In this document: positions 16,906 through 25,306 of the stretch, in pieces
Numbering within the stretch: position 1 is the stretch's first letter
Layout of the letters: the number at the start of each line of letters is the position of its first letter
Assembly: GCA_002633275.1 (NCBI GenBank)
Contig: NWBO01000158.1
Location: 248,001 to 312,000 of the forward strand
Direction: 5' to 3'
Length of the DNA stretch: 64,000 bases
From: Bacteroidales bacterium Phil12
Lineage (GTDB): Bacteria; Bacteroidota; Bacteroidia; Bacteroidales; P3
The notes under the pieces: model-generated
What the model saw: the letters and a program-made list of their open reading frames with translations, nothing else
Database searches by the model: none
Told to the model about the DNA's origin: nothing
Made by a program: the position numbers and the translations under genes

Positions 16906-19149
16906 TTACTTGTTCTGTGATGCGTAGTAATTCATCAAACAGCCCTTAGATAGAATTTCTCTTTCGTCTGATGTCAAATTCTGGAACAATAAGTGTATAT
17001 CCTTTACGCCGTTTGCTGTTATAACCTTAGCATCTATCTCCTCTTTGCCGTCCAATACCGCTTGCTTAATGCCAGGTATAAATACAAAGTCGCCAGGTTG
17101 GTAATCAAAAGGAGTGTCTTTTGCAATAGTGAATGGCATTATACCCCAGTTGATACAATTGCTACGATAACGCTTGGTTGCATACTCATAACAGATGTTA
17201 GCATCGCCACCTAAAACCTTTTGACAAGAAGCAGCCTGCTCACGTGCAGAACCATCGCCAGGTTTGTTAGCAAACACACAAGAACCAAATGAAGTGTTGC
17301 TTGCATCTGCTCCAACCTTAGCCAAAGCATCTTTTACGTTCTGCGGTACATTGCCGGCACGTCTTTGCAAATCCTCACTTTGAATACGTTTGCTTATCCC
17401 TACGTACTCAGGAACACGACGTGAAAGTGCAAACTCCGACAACTTCAACGGATTGGAACGATATGATGAAGTCTCACCCGAAGGTATTAACTCATCGGTA
17501 GTTGTTACAGGGTCGTGGATAACCGCTGCCAACTCAACCAACATATTCTCTTCCATTGCGTACATCTTTGGCCAGTCCTTGATATTTGGTCCATAACGTA
17601 ACTCAGCATTTGCGTCCGCTTTGCCAAAGCCATTATAAACACGCTTCTCATAAACCTTAGAATCGAATTTGTATCCTTCGTAATTAACATCGTAATCTAT
17701 GTCGGTTGCAGCCGTGATAACTCCGCCGTTTGCTGCCGTTGCCGCGATACTTCTTGCGTCCATTAAAGCCACCAATGCAATCTGTCCGTCCTTTGGTTTT
17801 GAGCCCTCACGGTTAGGGAAGTTACGTGTGGTGTGGCGTATGGAAAGTCCGTTATTTGAAGGAACGTCGCCTGCTCCGAAACATGGTCCGCAGAATGCAG
17901 GTTTGATTGCAACGCCTGCCTCCAACAAATCCTCAGCAATATGAGAACGTGTTGCAGCCAAATAAACAGGAATTGATTGAGGATAAGCACTTGCTGTAAA
18001 ATAGCCGTTACCCGTTGATTTGTCTTTCAAGATAGCGGCAGCAGCAGCCAAGTTATCATACGTACCACCGGCACAACCAGCTATGATACCTTGATCCGCA
18101 ACAACCTTTCCGTCTTTTACTTTGCTTGCCAAGTCAATTTGAACTTTGTCGCCGTAACGTTTTATTGTATCTTGCTCAACTTCTTTCAAAATCTTTTCAG
18201 GGTTAGCCTGCAACTCGTGAATTGAGTAAGCATTTGAAGGGTGATAAGGCAAAGCAATCATACATTCTTGTTTAGACAAATCAATCTTAATCATGCTGTC
18301 ATAATAAGCGACTTTACCAGGACGAAGTTCTTTATAGTCTTGCTCTCTGCCGTGCATCTTATAATAGTTATGAACTTCTTCGTCAGTAACCCATATTGAA
18401 GAAAGACAAGTAGTCTCGGTTGTCATTACTTCGATACCATTACGGAAATCGATTGGTAAATTTTTAACACCGGGACCAGCAAACTCCAATACTTTGTTCT
18501 TTACAAATCCGTTCTCAAACGTTGCTTTTACCAACGAAATAGCAACATCGTGAGGACCTACACCTTTTCTTGGAGTGCCTTCCAACCAAACCAAAACAAC
18601 CTCAGGTGCGTTGATGTCCCATGTATTTTCAAGCAATTGCTTTACCAATTCGCCACCACCTTCGCCAACGCCCATATTTCCTAATGAGCCATAACGAGTA
18701 TGAGAGTCTGAACCCAAAATCATATTGCCGCACTTAGCCATTGCTTCTCTTGCATACTGATGTATTACGGCTTGGTTTGTAGGAACAAATATACCGCCGT
18801 ATTTCTTGGCTGCTGACAAACCGAAAACGTGGTCATCTTCGTTGATTGTACCACCGACAGCACATAATGAGTTGTGGCAATTGGTCATTCCGTAAGGCAA
18901 TGGGAATTTTTTCAAACCGGATGCTCTTGCAGTCTGTATAATTCCTACGTATGTTATATCGTGTGAAATCAATGCGTCAAACTTAATACGCATTTTTTTT
19001 GATTTATCGCTATCCACCTCGTGAGAACGAAGTATTTGATACGCTATGGTACTTTCTCTTGCCTCATCTGCCGACGGCATATTGGCTGAATCCATAACAA
19101 GTTTTTCGCCATCAAGAAGATATACTCCTTTGTTGATTAACTCTACCAT
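16906..19149 (-). CDS. Aconitase-superfamily hydratase
   Basis: 747 residues. [4Fe-4S] ligands are visible: C359 in AGCAGGTYDN, C420 and C423 in CGPCFG. The substrate-binding GSDSHTRYG motif is at 146-154, and the swivel domain has the GDGSAREQAA motif with the catalytic Ser-Arg pair. The CAGGT and GSDSHTRYGSLG versions differ from canonical aconitases (CTNS, SDSHT in AcnA/AcnB) and resemble the YbhJ-type hydratase branch. It may act as the citrate-isomerising aconitase or on a related hydroxyacid; the sequence alone does not decide. It is monocistronic with its own promoter at 19263 and terminator at 16855. Confidence 0.8.
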   Translation of the reverse strand: MVELINKGVYLLDGEKLVMDSANMPSADEARESTIAYQILRSHEVDSDKSKKMRIKFDALISHDITYVGIIQTARASGLKKFPLPYGMTNCHNSLCAVGGTINEDDHVFGLSAAKKYGGIFVPTNQAVIHQYAREAMAKCGNMILGSDSHTRYGSLGNMGVGEGGGELVKQLLENTWDINAPEVVLVWLEGTPRKGVGPHDVAISLVKATFENGFVKNKVLEFAGPGVKNLPIDFRNGIEVMTTETTCLSSIWVTDEEVHNYYKMHGREQDYKELRPGKVAYYDSMIKIDLSKQECMIALPYHPSNAYSIHELQANPEKILKEVEQDTIKRYGDKVQIDLASKVKDGKVVADQGIIAGCAGGTYDNLAAAAAILKDKSTGNGYFTASAYPQSIPVYLAATRSHIAEDLLEAGVAIKPAFCGPCFGAGDVPSNNGLSIRHTTRNFPNREGSKPKDGQIALVALMDARSIAATAANGGVITAATDIDYDVNYEGYKFDSKVYEKRVYNGFGKADANAELRYGPNIKDWPKMYAMEENMLVELAAVIHDPVTTTDELIPSGETSSYRSNPLKLSEFALSRRVPEYVGISKRIQSEDLQRRAGNVPQNVKDALAKVGADASNTSFGSCVFANKPGDGSAREQAASCQKVLGGDANICYEYATKRYRSNCINWGIMPFTIAKDTPFDYQPGDFVFIPGIKQAVLDGKEEIDAKVITANGVKDIHLLFQNLTSDEREILSKGCLMNYYASQNK

Positions 19150-19262
19150 TTCTTTCGTTAAATTTTTTATATTATACTTAATTTTTATTCGTCATTTTAA
19201 CAATGAAAAACTTATCTAAAAGAATTTGTATCCCTTAAATAAGTTCTCATTTTTCAGAGATG

Positions 19263-19270
19263 CAAAATTA
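19263..19270 (-). promoter_or_regulatory. Bacteroidetes -7 box (TAATTTTG) with -33 TTG
   Basis: Minus-strand TAATTTTG, 113 bases before the aconitase-family start, with a TTG about 19 bases further upstream. Confidence 0.65.
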
Positions 19271-19320
19271 CGTAAAGTTTTTGTATCTCCAATTGTTTTA
19301 ATCAAATATTTTTCTTTGCT

Positions 19321-19851
19321 CTATCGCAATCTGTCTGCACCTCTCACAATGGCTTCGTCCTTTTTGATACCTTTAAGAGCAAAAACAAAACATACCAACT
19401 GCACTATCGGGAAAAACATTCCAAATCCCCAGGTCGATTTGGTGGCTGAATTGTTTATAATTTCATTAAACAAAGCCGTGTTGCTACCTGTAAGCCCTTT
19501 GACATACGCTGTAAGTCCTGCATTGATTTGATAAAAATAATTCAATGCAATCTCCACCAAAGCAATCAAGAAAGCAAAAGCCAAGACCTTACGTTGCAAA
19601 GTTCTGTTCTTAAACAAAAATATCGTCACCAATGTTATAACGCCAACCAAACAATTGGTTATCAAAGACGATATGGCTATGGAACTTTGCGTCAAGCCTG
19701 CTCCCGAACCGCCCTCAGCCAACAAGAAATACGTACATCTGACATTAAATTCTTTCCAAGGAATGTCGTACATCGCAAGCGGAAAGAAAAACATTGCACC
19801 CGACAACAAAACCGCAAATGCAAGCCATAGTGTTTGAATTCTCTGTATCAT
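19321..19851 (-). CDS. DUF4293 family membrane protein
   Basis: 176 residues with four hydrophobic segments at about 8-27, 58-80, 88-110 and 141-162. The MIQRIQTLWL start is diagnostic of the Bacteroidetes DUF4293 family. It is an inner-membrane protein of unknown function. It stands alone between the aconitase-family promoter and a 21-bp repeat locus. Confidence 0.82.
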   Translation of the reverse strand: MIQRIQTLWLAFAVLLSGAMFFFPLAMYDIPWKEFNVRCTYFLLAEGGSGAGLTQSSIAISSLITNCLVGVITLVTIFLFKNRTLQRKVLAFAFLIALVEIALNYFYQINAGLTAYVKGLTGSNTALFNEIINNSATKSTWGFGMFFPIVQLVCFVFALKGIKKDEAIVRGADRLR

Positions 19852-19891
19852 TTTCGTTTTTTATGTTTTTGTTTAATTGTTTTTCGCAATC

Positions 19892-20017
19892 ATTTTATTA
19901 ATATCAATAATCATAAAAATAGTATGTGATATCATTTTACTGATGTTTAACACTATTTTACTAATCATTGAGACTAATTTAATAATATTTAACACTATTT
20001 TACTGATAAGTGATAAA
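19892..20017. repeat. 21-bp modular intergenic repeat, locus 3 (6 units)
   Basis: Six units starting every 21 bp from 19892. Constant half ATTTTACT-like (one unit ATAAAAAT, the opposite orientation in the same phase); variable halves include GTTTAACACT, CATTGAGACT, ATTTAACACT and AAGTGATAAA. Preceded by TTCGCAA. It lies between the C69 dipeptidase stop and the DUF4293 start. Confidence 0.85.
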
Positions 20018-20096
20018 AACAAAATGACTGCTTTAATTATTTTTTATTTAACCTTTCTTAAACTATTTTAATTATATATCATTTCATTTGCCACAA

Positions 20097-21722
20097 TCAA
20101 AAGCCTGTCCAAGTCTGACGCCAGAATAGTCTTGCCATATCGTCCCATTTTACTATTGTTGCAGCGAAGAAGTCCGACACATAGCCGTTAAGCATCTCTT
20201 GTGCCTTTTGTGGGTCTTGCTGTTGCAAATCTGAAAACATCTTCTCAACCATAGGCAATTCTCTCAAACCCTTTTCAACAAAATACTTTTGAGCAGACTC
20301 CATAACCTTACGAGAATTTCCCCAACGCACTGTTGCCAAACGATTGGCTTTTCTGTAATGCCATAGTGCGACATCATCTCTTTGGGCGTGTTGTCCGCAA
20401 GTTTTTAACATCTCAGGTACATCGGTATTTCCGCAAAAGATTGGAAAACGTGGCGATTGTCCGGGATTATCCAACGCAATCCAAGCCACACCACCCACTT
20501 CGTCAGGCAGCCAACTGCGTAACTGAATAACGGTTGAGTATGCACACCAAGGAACGCTCACCGTACGAATGTTTTTCATCGTGGAATCACCCATTGAATA
20601 GTACATATTTATCTCATCGGGACGCATCCAAGGATTTGAAAACGGAGAAACAATGCTGTCAGGCTCGTTCTCTACAAGATTACCATCCTTGTCTTTGCAT
20701 TTAGGGTTAGGAATTTTATGTCTTCCGCTAAGATTTCTTGCTGTTCCCTCATAATAACTGCCCAAAAGACTCATAACGTCCTCAACGCCTACTTTCTTAT
20801 CGGGTTTAACGCTCAAAGGCAACTCCATGACAGTATCGCTCACAATCTTTGAAGGAGCCAAAGCGTTCATAATAAAATATTCTCTGTCGCTGTAATTCTT
20901 TTTTTCTCCAAAGTAATTGCCGCCACTATACACTTTCCAAAACGAAAACTCTTCCTTACCGTCCCAAAGTTTCATTTTCTTTGCCACATCAAAGACGTTA
21001 TCGGAATACATACAATCACTGGATTTTGTAAGTTTGGATATACGACATATATTGGCACTGACAGCAATCTCATCATCGGGAATCCTTACAGCAGCCCATA
21101 CTCCACCGATTTTGCTTGGGCCTTCGCCAAATATTTCAAAAATCCATACTTCGTTTTTGTCGGCAATAGTCAAACATTCTCCCGAATCGCCATAGCCGTA
21201 TTTCTTTACCAATTCACCCATAAGTTTTATGGCTTCTCTTGCCGTGGAGCAACGTTCAAGAGCAATACGTGCCAATTCCTCTATCATAAACATACCTTTC
21301 TTATTCTGCAAGGTATCTCTGCCCGATATGGTTGTTTCTCCTATACCGAGTTGTTTCTCATTCAAGCAAGGGTAAGCAGTATCCAAGAAACGGAAAGTAT
21401 GTTTTACTTGCAGTATTTTACCTTTTGCATAAACTTTTGTACTATCCGAAGCAGATTGAGTATGCATACGTCCGTCGTAAATAGTTACGCTATCGTTGTC
21501 TTTCCAATCCTTGGCTGCGACCATATTCATCCACGTTCTATACCACGAATCGCAAGTATGGGAAGTTATAACAGAGCCGTCCTTTGAGGCTTGTTTTCCG
21601 ACCATTATACTTGTGCAAGATTCTTTTGAACGCTCTTGCATTTGCTCCGGTGTTTGGGCTTTTGCAATTACTGAAACCGACAAAACGATTAAAGCAACTA
21701 AAAAATTCTTGTTAAACATCAT
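20097..21722 (-). CDS. C69-family dipeptidase
   Basis: 541 residues. The signal peptide (about 1-22, ending AKAQ) is followed by a short segment and C36 in ESCTSIMVGK, the predicted N-terminal nucleophile after maturation, as in Lactobacillus PepD. The conserved SHTCDS motif is at about 54-59. The family releases dipeptides or amino acids from oligopeptides; the signal sequence suggests a periplasmic or outer-membrane location. The MaoC gene precedes it by 10 bases, so they share the promoter at 22183, an odd functional pairing. Confidence 0.88.
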   Translation of the reverse strand: MMFNKNFLVALIVLSVSVIAKAQTPEQMQERSKESCTSIMVGKQASKDGSVITSHTCDSWYRTWMNMVAAKDWKDNDSVTIYDGRMHTQSASDSTKVYAKGKILQVKHTFRFLDTAYPCLNEKQLGIGETTISGRDTLQNKKGMFMIEELARIALERCSTAREAIKLMGELVKKYGYGDSGECLTIADKNEVWIFEIFGEGPSKIGGVWAAVRIPDDEIAVSANICRISKLTKSSDCMYSDNVFDVAKKMKLWDGKEEFSFWKVYSGGNYFGEKKNYSDREYFIMNALAPSKIVSDTVMELPLSVKPDKKVGVEDVMSLLGSYYEGTARNLSGRHKIPNPKCKDKDGNLVENEPDSIVSPFSNPWMRPDEINMYYSMGDSTMKNIRTVSVPWCAYSTVIQLRSWLPDEVGGVAWIALDNPGQSPRFPIFCGNTDVPEMLKTCGQHAQRDDVALWHYRKANRLATVRWGNSRKVMESAQKYFVEKGLRELPMVEKMFSDLQQQDPQKAQEMLNGYVSDFFAATIVKWDDMARLFWRQTWTGF

Positions 21723-21732
21723 TTTTTTCTTT

Positions 21733-22140
21733 TTAGAATCTGTCGTTATGTTTAAGCATAGCCTTGCCGATTATGGCTTGTTTGCCCTGCTCATCTTCCA
21801 ATATACATTCAATTACTCCCCTATGCTTTTCTTCGTTAATCTCCAAAACTTTGAATTTCGCAGTATAAGGTTTTTCAACGAAGACCGGAGCGCGAAAAGA
21901 CATCTCTTGATTCATATAAACCGTTCCTTCGCCAGGCCATTGTGTGCCAAAAACACGAGAGAACACTGCACCTGCAAAAAATCCATGAACGATACACTGA
22001 CCGAACGGGGTTTGCTTGGCGTATTCTTGGTTAATATGTATTGGATTGTTGTCGCCACTGATTTGGGCAAAAGTCTCTACGTCTTTTTGATGATACATAA
22101 CATCGAATGTATAAACATCACCAACTTTTATTCTTTCCAT
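21733..22140 (-). CDS. MaoC-like (R)-specific enoyl-CoA hydratase
   Basis: 135 residues, a single hot-dog domain. The MaoC catalytic motif FAQISGDNNPIH places the catalytic D30 and H35. It hydrates enoyl-CoA (or enoyl-ACP) to the (R)-3-hydroxy product; the physiological substrate is unknown. It is the first gene of a unit with the C69 dipeptidase and has a -7 box 42 bases upstream. Confidence 0.88.
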   Translation of the reverse strand: MERIKVGDVYTFDVMYHQKDVETFAQISGDNNPIHINQEYAKQTPFGQCIVHGFFAGAVFSRVFGTQWPGEGTVYMNQEMSFRAPVFVEKPYTAKFKVLEINEEKHRGVIECILEDEQGKQAIIGKAMLKHNDRF

Positions 22141-22182
22141 ATCATTATTATTTATATACTGTGTAAATGATTTTTAGGCTTG

Positions 22183-22190
22183 CAAAGGTA
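22183..22190 (-). promoter_or_regulatory. Bacteroidetes -7 box (TACCTTTG) for the MaoC-C69 unit
   Basis: Minus-strand TACCTTTG, 42 bases before the MaoC start codon. Confidence 0.65.
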
Positions 22191-22223
22191 TAAAAAAATT
22201 GTCTAACACATAATAAATGGCAG

Positions 22224-22272
22224 AAAATTACTACAAATAATTGCCAAATTGTCAGCAAATCATCGCCAAATA
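22224..22272. repeat. AAAT tracts phased at about 11 bp upstream of clpB
   Basis: AAAT recurs about every 10-11 bp (AAATTACTAC, AAATAATTGCC, AAATTGTCAGC, AAATCATCGCC, AAATAAG) immediately upstream of the clpB -7 box. Helically phased A-tracts of this kind can bend DNA. It differs in unit length from the 21-bp family. Confidence 0.45.
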
Positions 22273-22274
22273 AG

Positions 22275-22282
22275 TATTTTTG
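22275..22282 (+). promoter_or_regulatory. Bacteroidetes -7 box (TATTTTTG) for clpB
   Basis: TATTTTTG lies 65 bases before the ATG at 22348, with TTG at 22249-22251 as a possible -33. It lies inside the longest reading frame and so favours the downstream start. Confidence 0.55.
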
Positions 22283-22347
22283 ACAACAAAACAGTAAAAG
22301 AATGCTTTTTGAAAACTACGTCCATTCGGAAAGGAGAAACAAAGAAT

Positions 22348-24534
22348 ATGGAAAACACAAATAATAACACAACAAACACAAACAGCAAGTACCAAAACTT
22401 GGAACGGTTTGCGATTAATTTGATTGACAAAGCCAAACAAAACAAACTTGACCCGGTTATTGGTAGAGACGAAGAGATAAGAAGAGTGTTGCAAATCCTA
22501 TCTCGAAGAACTAAGAACAATCCCGTACTTGTCGGAGAACCTGGCGTGGGTAAGACCGCCATTGCCGAAGGATTGGCTCAGAGAATTTTTCAAAATGACG
22601 TACCCGAAAACCTTAAACAAAAGAAACTTTATTCTTTGGATATGGGCGCATTGGTTGCAGGAGCAAAGTACAAAGGAGAGTTCGAAGAGAGATTGAAAGG
22701 TGTAGTCAATGACGTGATTAAATCGCAAGGCGATGTTATTTTGTTTATCGACGAAATACATACCTTAGTCGGAGCAGGCGGTGGCGAGGGTGCTATGGAC
22801 GCAGCCAATATCCTTAAACCTGCGTTGGCACGTGGAGATTTAAGAGCCATTGGTGCGACAACATTGGACGAATATCAGAAGTATTTTGAAAAGGATAAGG
22901 CTTTGGAACGTAGATTTCAAATGGTTATGGTTGATGAGCCAAGCGTGGAAGACACGATAAGTATTCTTAGAGGGTTGAAAGAGAAATACGAAGTACATCA
23001 CCACGTAAGAATCAAAGACGCCGCCATAATAACAGCAGCTGAGATGTCCAACCGTTATATTACCAACAGATTTTTGCCGGACAAAGCCATAGATTTGATT
23101 GACGAAGCCGCAGCCAAACTGCGTATGGAGATTGATTCTTCGCCAGAAGAAGTTGATGAAGTGGAAAGAAAGTTGCGTCAGTTGGAGATTGAAAGGGTTG
23201 CGATAAAGAAAGAACACGACGATGTTAAGATTGCCGCCCTTACCAAAGAAATTGACGAACTGAAAAAACAACGCGACACCCTAACCGCTCAATGGAAGAA
23301 TGAGAAAAACCTCGTTGATGCAATCCAAGACGAAGTCAAAAAGATTGAAAACTTCAAACTACAAGCCACTAATGCAGAACGTGAGGGCGATTATTCAAAA
23401 GTCGCAGAGTTAAGATACGGCAAGATTCCGCAAGCGGAGAAAGACCTAATAAATTACAAACAACAGCTATCCGTTCTTCAACACGGACAAGCCATGATTA
23501 CAGAAGAAGTTGATGAAAACCATATTGCCGAAGTAGTATCTCGTTGGACTGGCATCCCGGTTTCAAGAATGATGACCTCTGAAAAGGAAAAACTTCTACA
23601 CTTGGAAGACGAATTAAAACGCCGTGTTATAGGCCAAGACGAAGCCATAGAAGCCATAAGCAACTGCATAAGACGTAGCCGTTCGGGGTTAAATGACGAT
23701 AAGCGACCAATAGGTTCATTTGCCTTTCTTGGTTCGACAGGTGTGGGCAAAACGGAGTTGGCAAGGGCGTTGGCGGAATTGTTATTCGACGATGAGAACC
23801 TTATGGTTAGAATTGATATGTCGGAATACCAAGAGCGTTATTCTGTATCAAGACTTATCGGTGCACCTCCGGGATATGTAGGTTATGAAGAGGGCGGGCA
23901 ATTGACCGAAGCCGTAAGAAGAAAACCTTATTCCATAGTATTGCTGGACGAGATTGAGAAGGCTCACCCCGATGTCTTTAATATATTGTTGCAGGTCTTA
24001 GAAGACGGACGTCTTACCGACGGCAAAGGTCGTGTTGTGGATTTCAAGAACACTATAATCATAATGACAAGCAACCTTGGTGCGGAGTATCTTCAAGATG
24101 CCGTACAAGAACAACTCGACGGTAACGCCGATGCTTTCAAGCAGGCGGAAGTCAAAGTAAAGGAATTGTTAAAGAAATCTATCCGTCCAGAGTTTTTGAA
24201 CAGAATAGACGAGATAGTAATCTTCAAACCGTTATTTAAAGAGCAAGTACGTCAGATTGTTGTTTTGCAGATAAAACATTTGATTGAGACTTTGAAGAAC
24301 AAAAACATTATTCTTTCATACACCCCTACTGCAATTGATTATTTGGCTGACAAAGGTTACGACCCATTACTTGGAGCGCGACCTGTTAAGCGAGCAATTC
24401 AGAAACTTGTTACCAATCGTTTGTCCATGTTTATTCTAAGCGACAATAGATTTGACCAACTTTCTTCTAATGCTATTCATCTTAATATGGATTGTCGCAA
24501 CGATGAATTGCTATTCAATATTCAAACAACATAA
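22348..24534 (+). CDS. clpB: ClpB-type disaggregase lacking the N-terminal domain
   Basis: 728 residues from ATG 22348 (AAAGGAG upstream). NBD1 has Walker A GEPGVGKT at 63-70 and Walker B LFIDEIH; a coiled-coil middle domain spans about 265-385; NBD2 has GSTGVGKT at 462-469, followed by the C-terminal D2-small domain. The middle domain identifies ClpB rather than ClpA/ClpC. Usual ClpB is about 860 residues; here the Clp_N substrate domain is absent and replaced by an Asn/Thr-rich tail (residues 2-13). There is no room upstream for it, and no frameshift remnant is seen. It should refold aggregates with DnaK. Confidence 0.9.
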   Translation: MENTNNNTTNTNSKYQNLERFAINLIDKAKQNKLDPVIGRDEEIRRVLQILSRRTKNNPVLVGEPGVGKTAIAEGLAQRIFQNDVPENLKQKKLYSLDMGALVAGAKYKGEFEERLKGVVNDVIKSQGDVILFIDEIHTLVGAGGGEGAMDAANILKPALARGDLRAIGATTLDEYQKYFEKDKALERRFQMVMVDEPSVEDTISILRGLKEKYEVHHHVRIKDAAIITAAEMSNRYITNRFLPDKAIDLIDEAAAKLRMEIDSSPEEVDEVERKLRQLEIERVAIKKEHDDVKIAALTKEIDELKKQRDTLTAQWKNEKNLVDAIQDEVKKIENFKLQATNAEREGDYSKVAELRYGKIPQAEKDLINYKQQLSVLQHGQAMITEEVDENHIAEVVSRWTGIPVSRMMTSEKEKLLHLEDELKRRVIGQDEAIEAISNCIRRSRSGLNDDKRPIGSFAFLGSTGVGKTELARALAELLFDDENLMVRIDMSEYQERYSVSRLIGAPPGYVGYEEGGQLTEAVRRKPYSIVLLDEIEKAHPDVFNILLQVLEDGRLTDGKGRVVDFKNTIIIMTSNLGAEYLQDAVQEQLDGNADAFKQAEVKVKELLKKSIRPEFLNRIDEIVIFKPLFKEQVRQIVVLQIKHLIETLKNKNIILSYTPTAIDYLADKGYDPLLGARPVKRAIQKLVTNRLSMFILSDNRFDQLSSNAIHLNMDCRNDELLFNIQTT

Positions 24535-24560
24535 CCGCCAAAATCTTCACATAATTTCTA

Positions 24561-24590
24561 AGGCGAGAAGAAAATAAACGCTTCTCGCCT
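24561..24590 (+). terminator. Terminator of clpB
   Basis: AGGCGAGAAG (24561-24570) pairs with CTTCTCGCCT (24581-24590), followed by TTTTATT, 26 bases after the stop. Confidence 0.85.
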
Positions 24591-24613
24591 TTTATTATTA
24601 ATATATTATTTAT

Positions 24614-24822
24614 ATGTGAATTTAACGACATTAATTATTGAAAATAAGTGAATTATAAATCTTTACCCTAATGTGAGGATAATTCTTTAAGTTTTTTTAG
24701 CATCTGAACAAAACGTAGGAGACATTAATTATACAAATTCATAGACATCATTAATACTATGGGTGTTATAAACATTTAATATCCTGATAATCTTTTAATT
24801 AATTCCGTCAAACTCACGTTAA
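24614..24822. repeat. Dispersed element with imperfect terminal inverted repeats, copy B
   Basis: About 207 bp. The right end (TTAATTCCGTCAAACTCACG) is close to the reverse complement of copy A's left end, and its own left end (ATGTGAATTTAACGACATTA) matches it imperfectly. Interior blocks are collinear with 16550-16712, with an extra stretch near 24661-24682. It is non-coding and fills most of the 24535-24903 gap between the clpB terminator and the rnpB terminator. Confidence 0.6.
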
Positions 24823-24850
24823 CTTTACAGTGTAAAAGAATTAACAAAAA

Positions 24851-24885
24851 AAACGGTATTTCCACATTAAAAAGAAATACCGTTT
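24851..24885 (-). terminator. Terminator of rnpB
   Basis: AAACGGTATTTC (24851-24862) pairs with GAAATACCGTTT (24874-24885); on the minus strand it is followed by a T run. It lies 18 bases after the RNase P RNA 3' end. Confidence 0.8.
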
Positions 24886-24903
24886 TTGTTTTACAAAAGA
24901 AAA

Positions 24904-25254
24904 GGTCTTTGTTTTGTAAGCCGTGTTCTGTTTCTCATCTGTCATTAATCTACGCCAAGCCTTGCGACTTCGCTCTATCATCCTACCCCTCGGCAGCACC
25001 GAGCAGACACTATATGCCGATATATTTGGACTTTCAACTCATAAGGTTTGCACGCATATCATTATCACTAACAATAGCCGTAGGCTCTTACCCTGCGTTT
25101 TCACCCTTACCTTGAATCAAGGCGGTTATTTTCTGTTGTACTTTCTGTCAAGAGCCAAAAAACTCCTGCCTGTCCGTTAGACAGTATGATGCTCTATGTT
25201 GCACGGACTTTCCTCTGAAAAAATTTTTCCAGCGACAGATAACATTCAAAGACC
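24904..25254 (-). ncRNA. rnpB: RNase P RNA (class A)
   Basis: About 351 nucleotides on the minus strand. The 5' and 3' ends GGTCTTTG and CAAAGACC form helix P1. The conserved core is visible in order: GAGGAAAGTCCG near the 5' end (P4/CR I), ACAGAAA, GAAAACGCAGGGTAAGAGC (CR II-III region, key part GGGTAAGAGC), and near the 3' end AGATTAATGACAGATG with ACAGAACACGGCTTAC (CR V). It is the catalytic RNA of tRNA 5' maturation. Exact ends are inferred from the P1 pairing. Confidence 0.93.
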
Positions 25255-25306
25255 TAATTCTTTTTATTTCCCATTTACTCAATCAAAGAAAACAAATCCA
25301 ACAATA

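Noticed and set aside
22249..22347. Upstream part of the clpB frame as a vestigial Clp_N domain
   Set aside because: It shows no Clp_N similarity and contains the promoter; the N-domain is simply missing.
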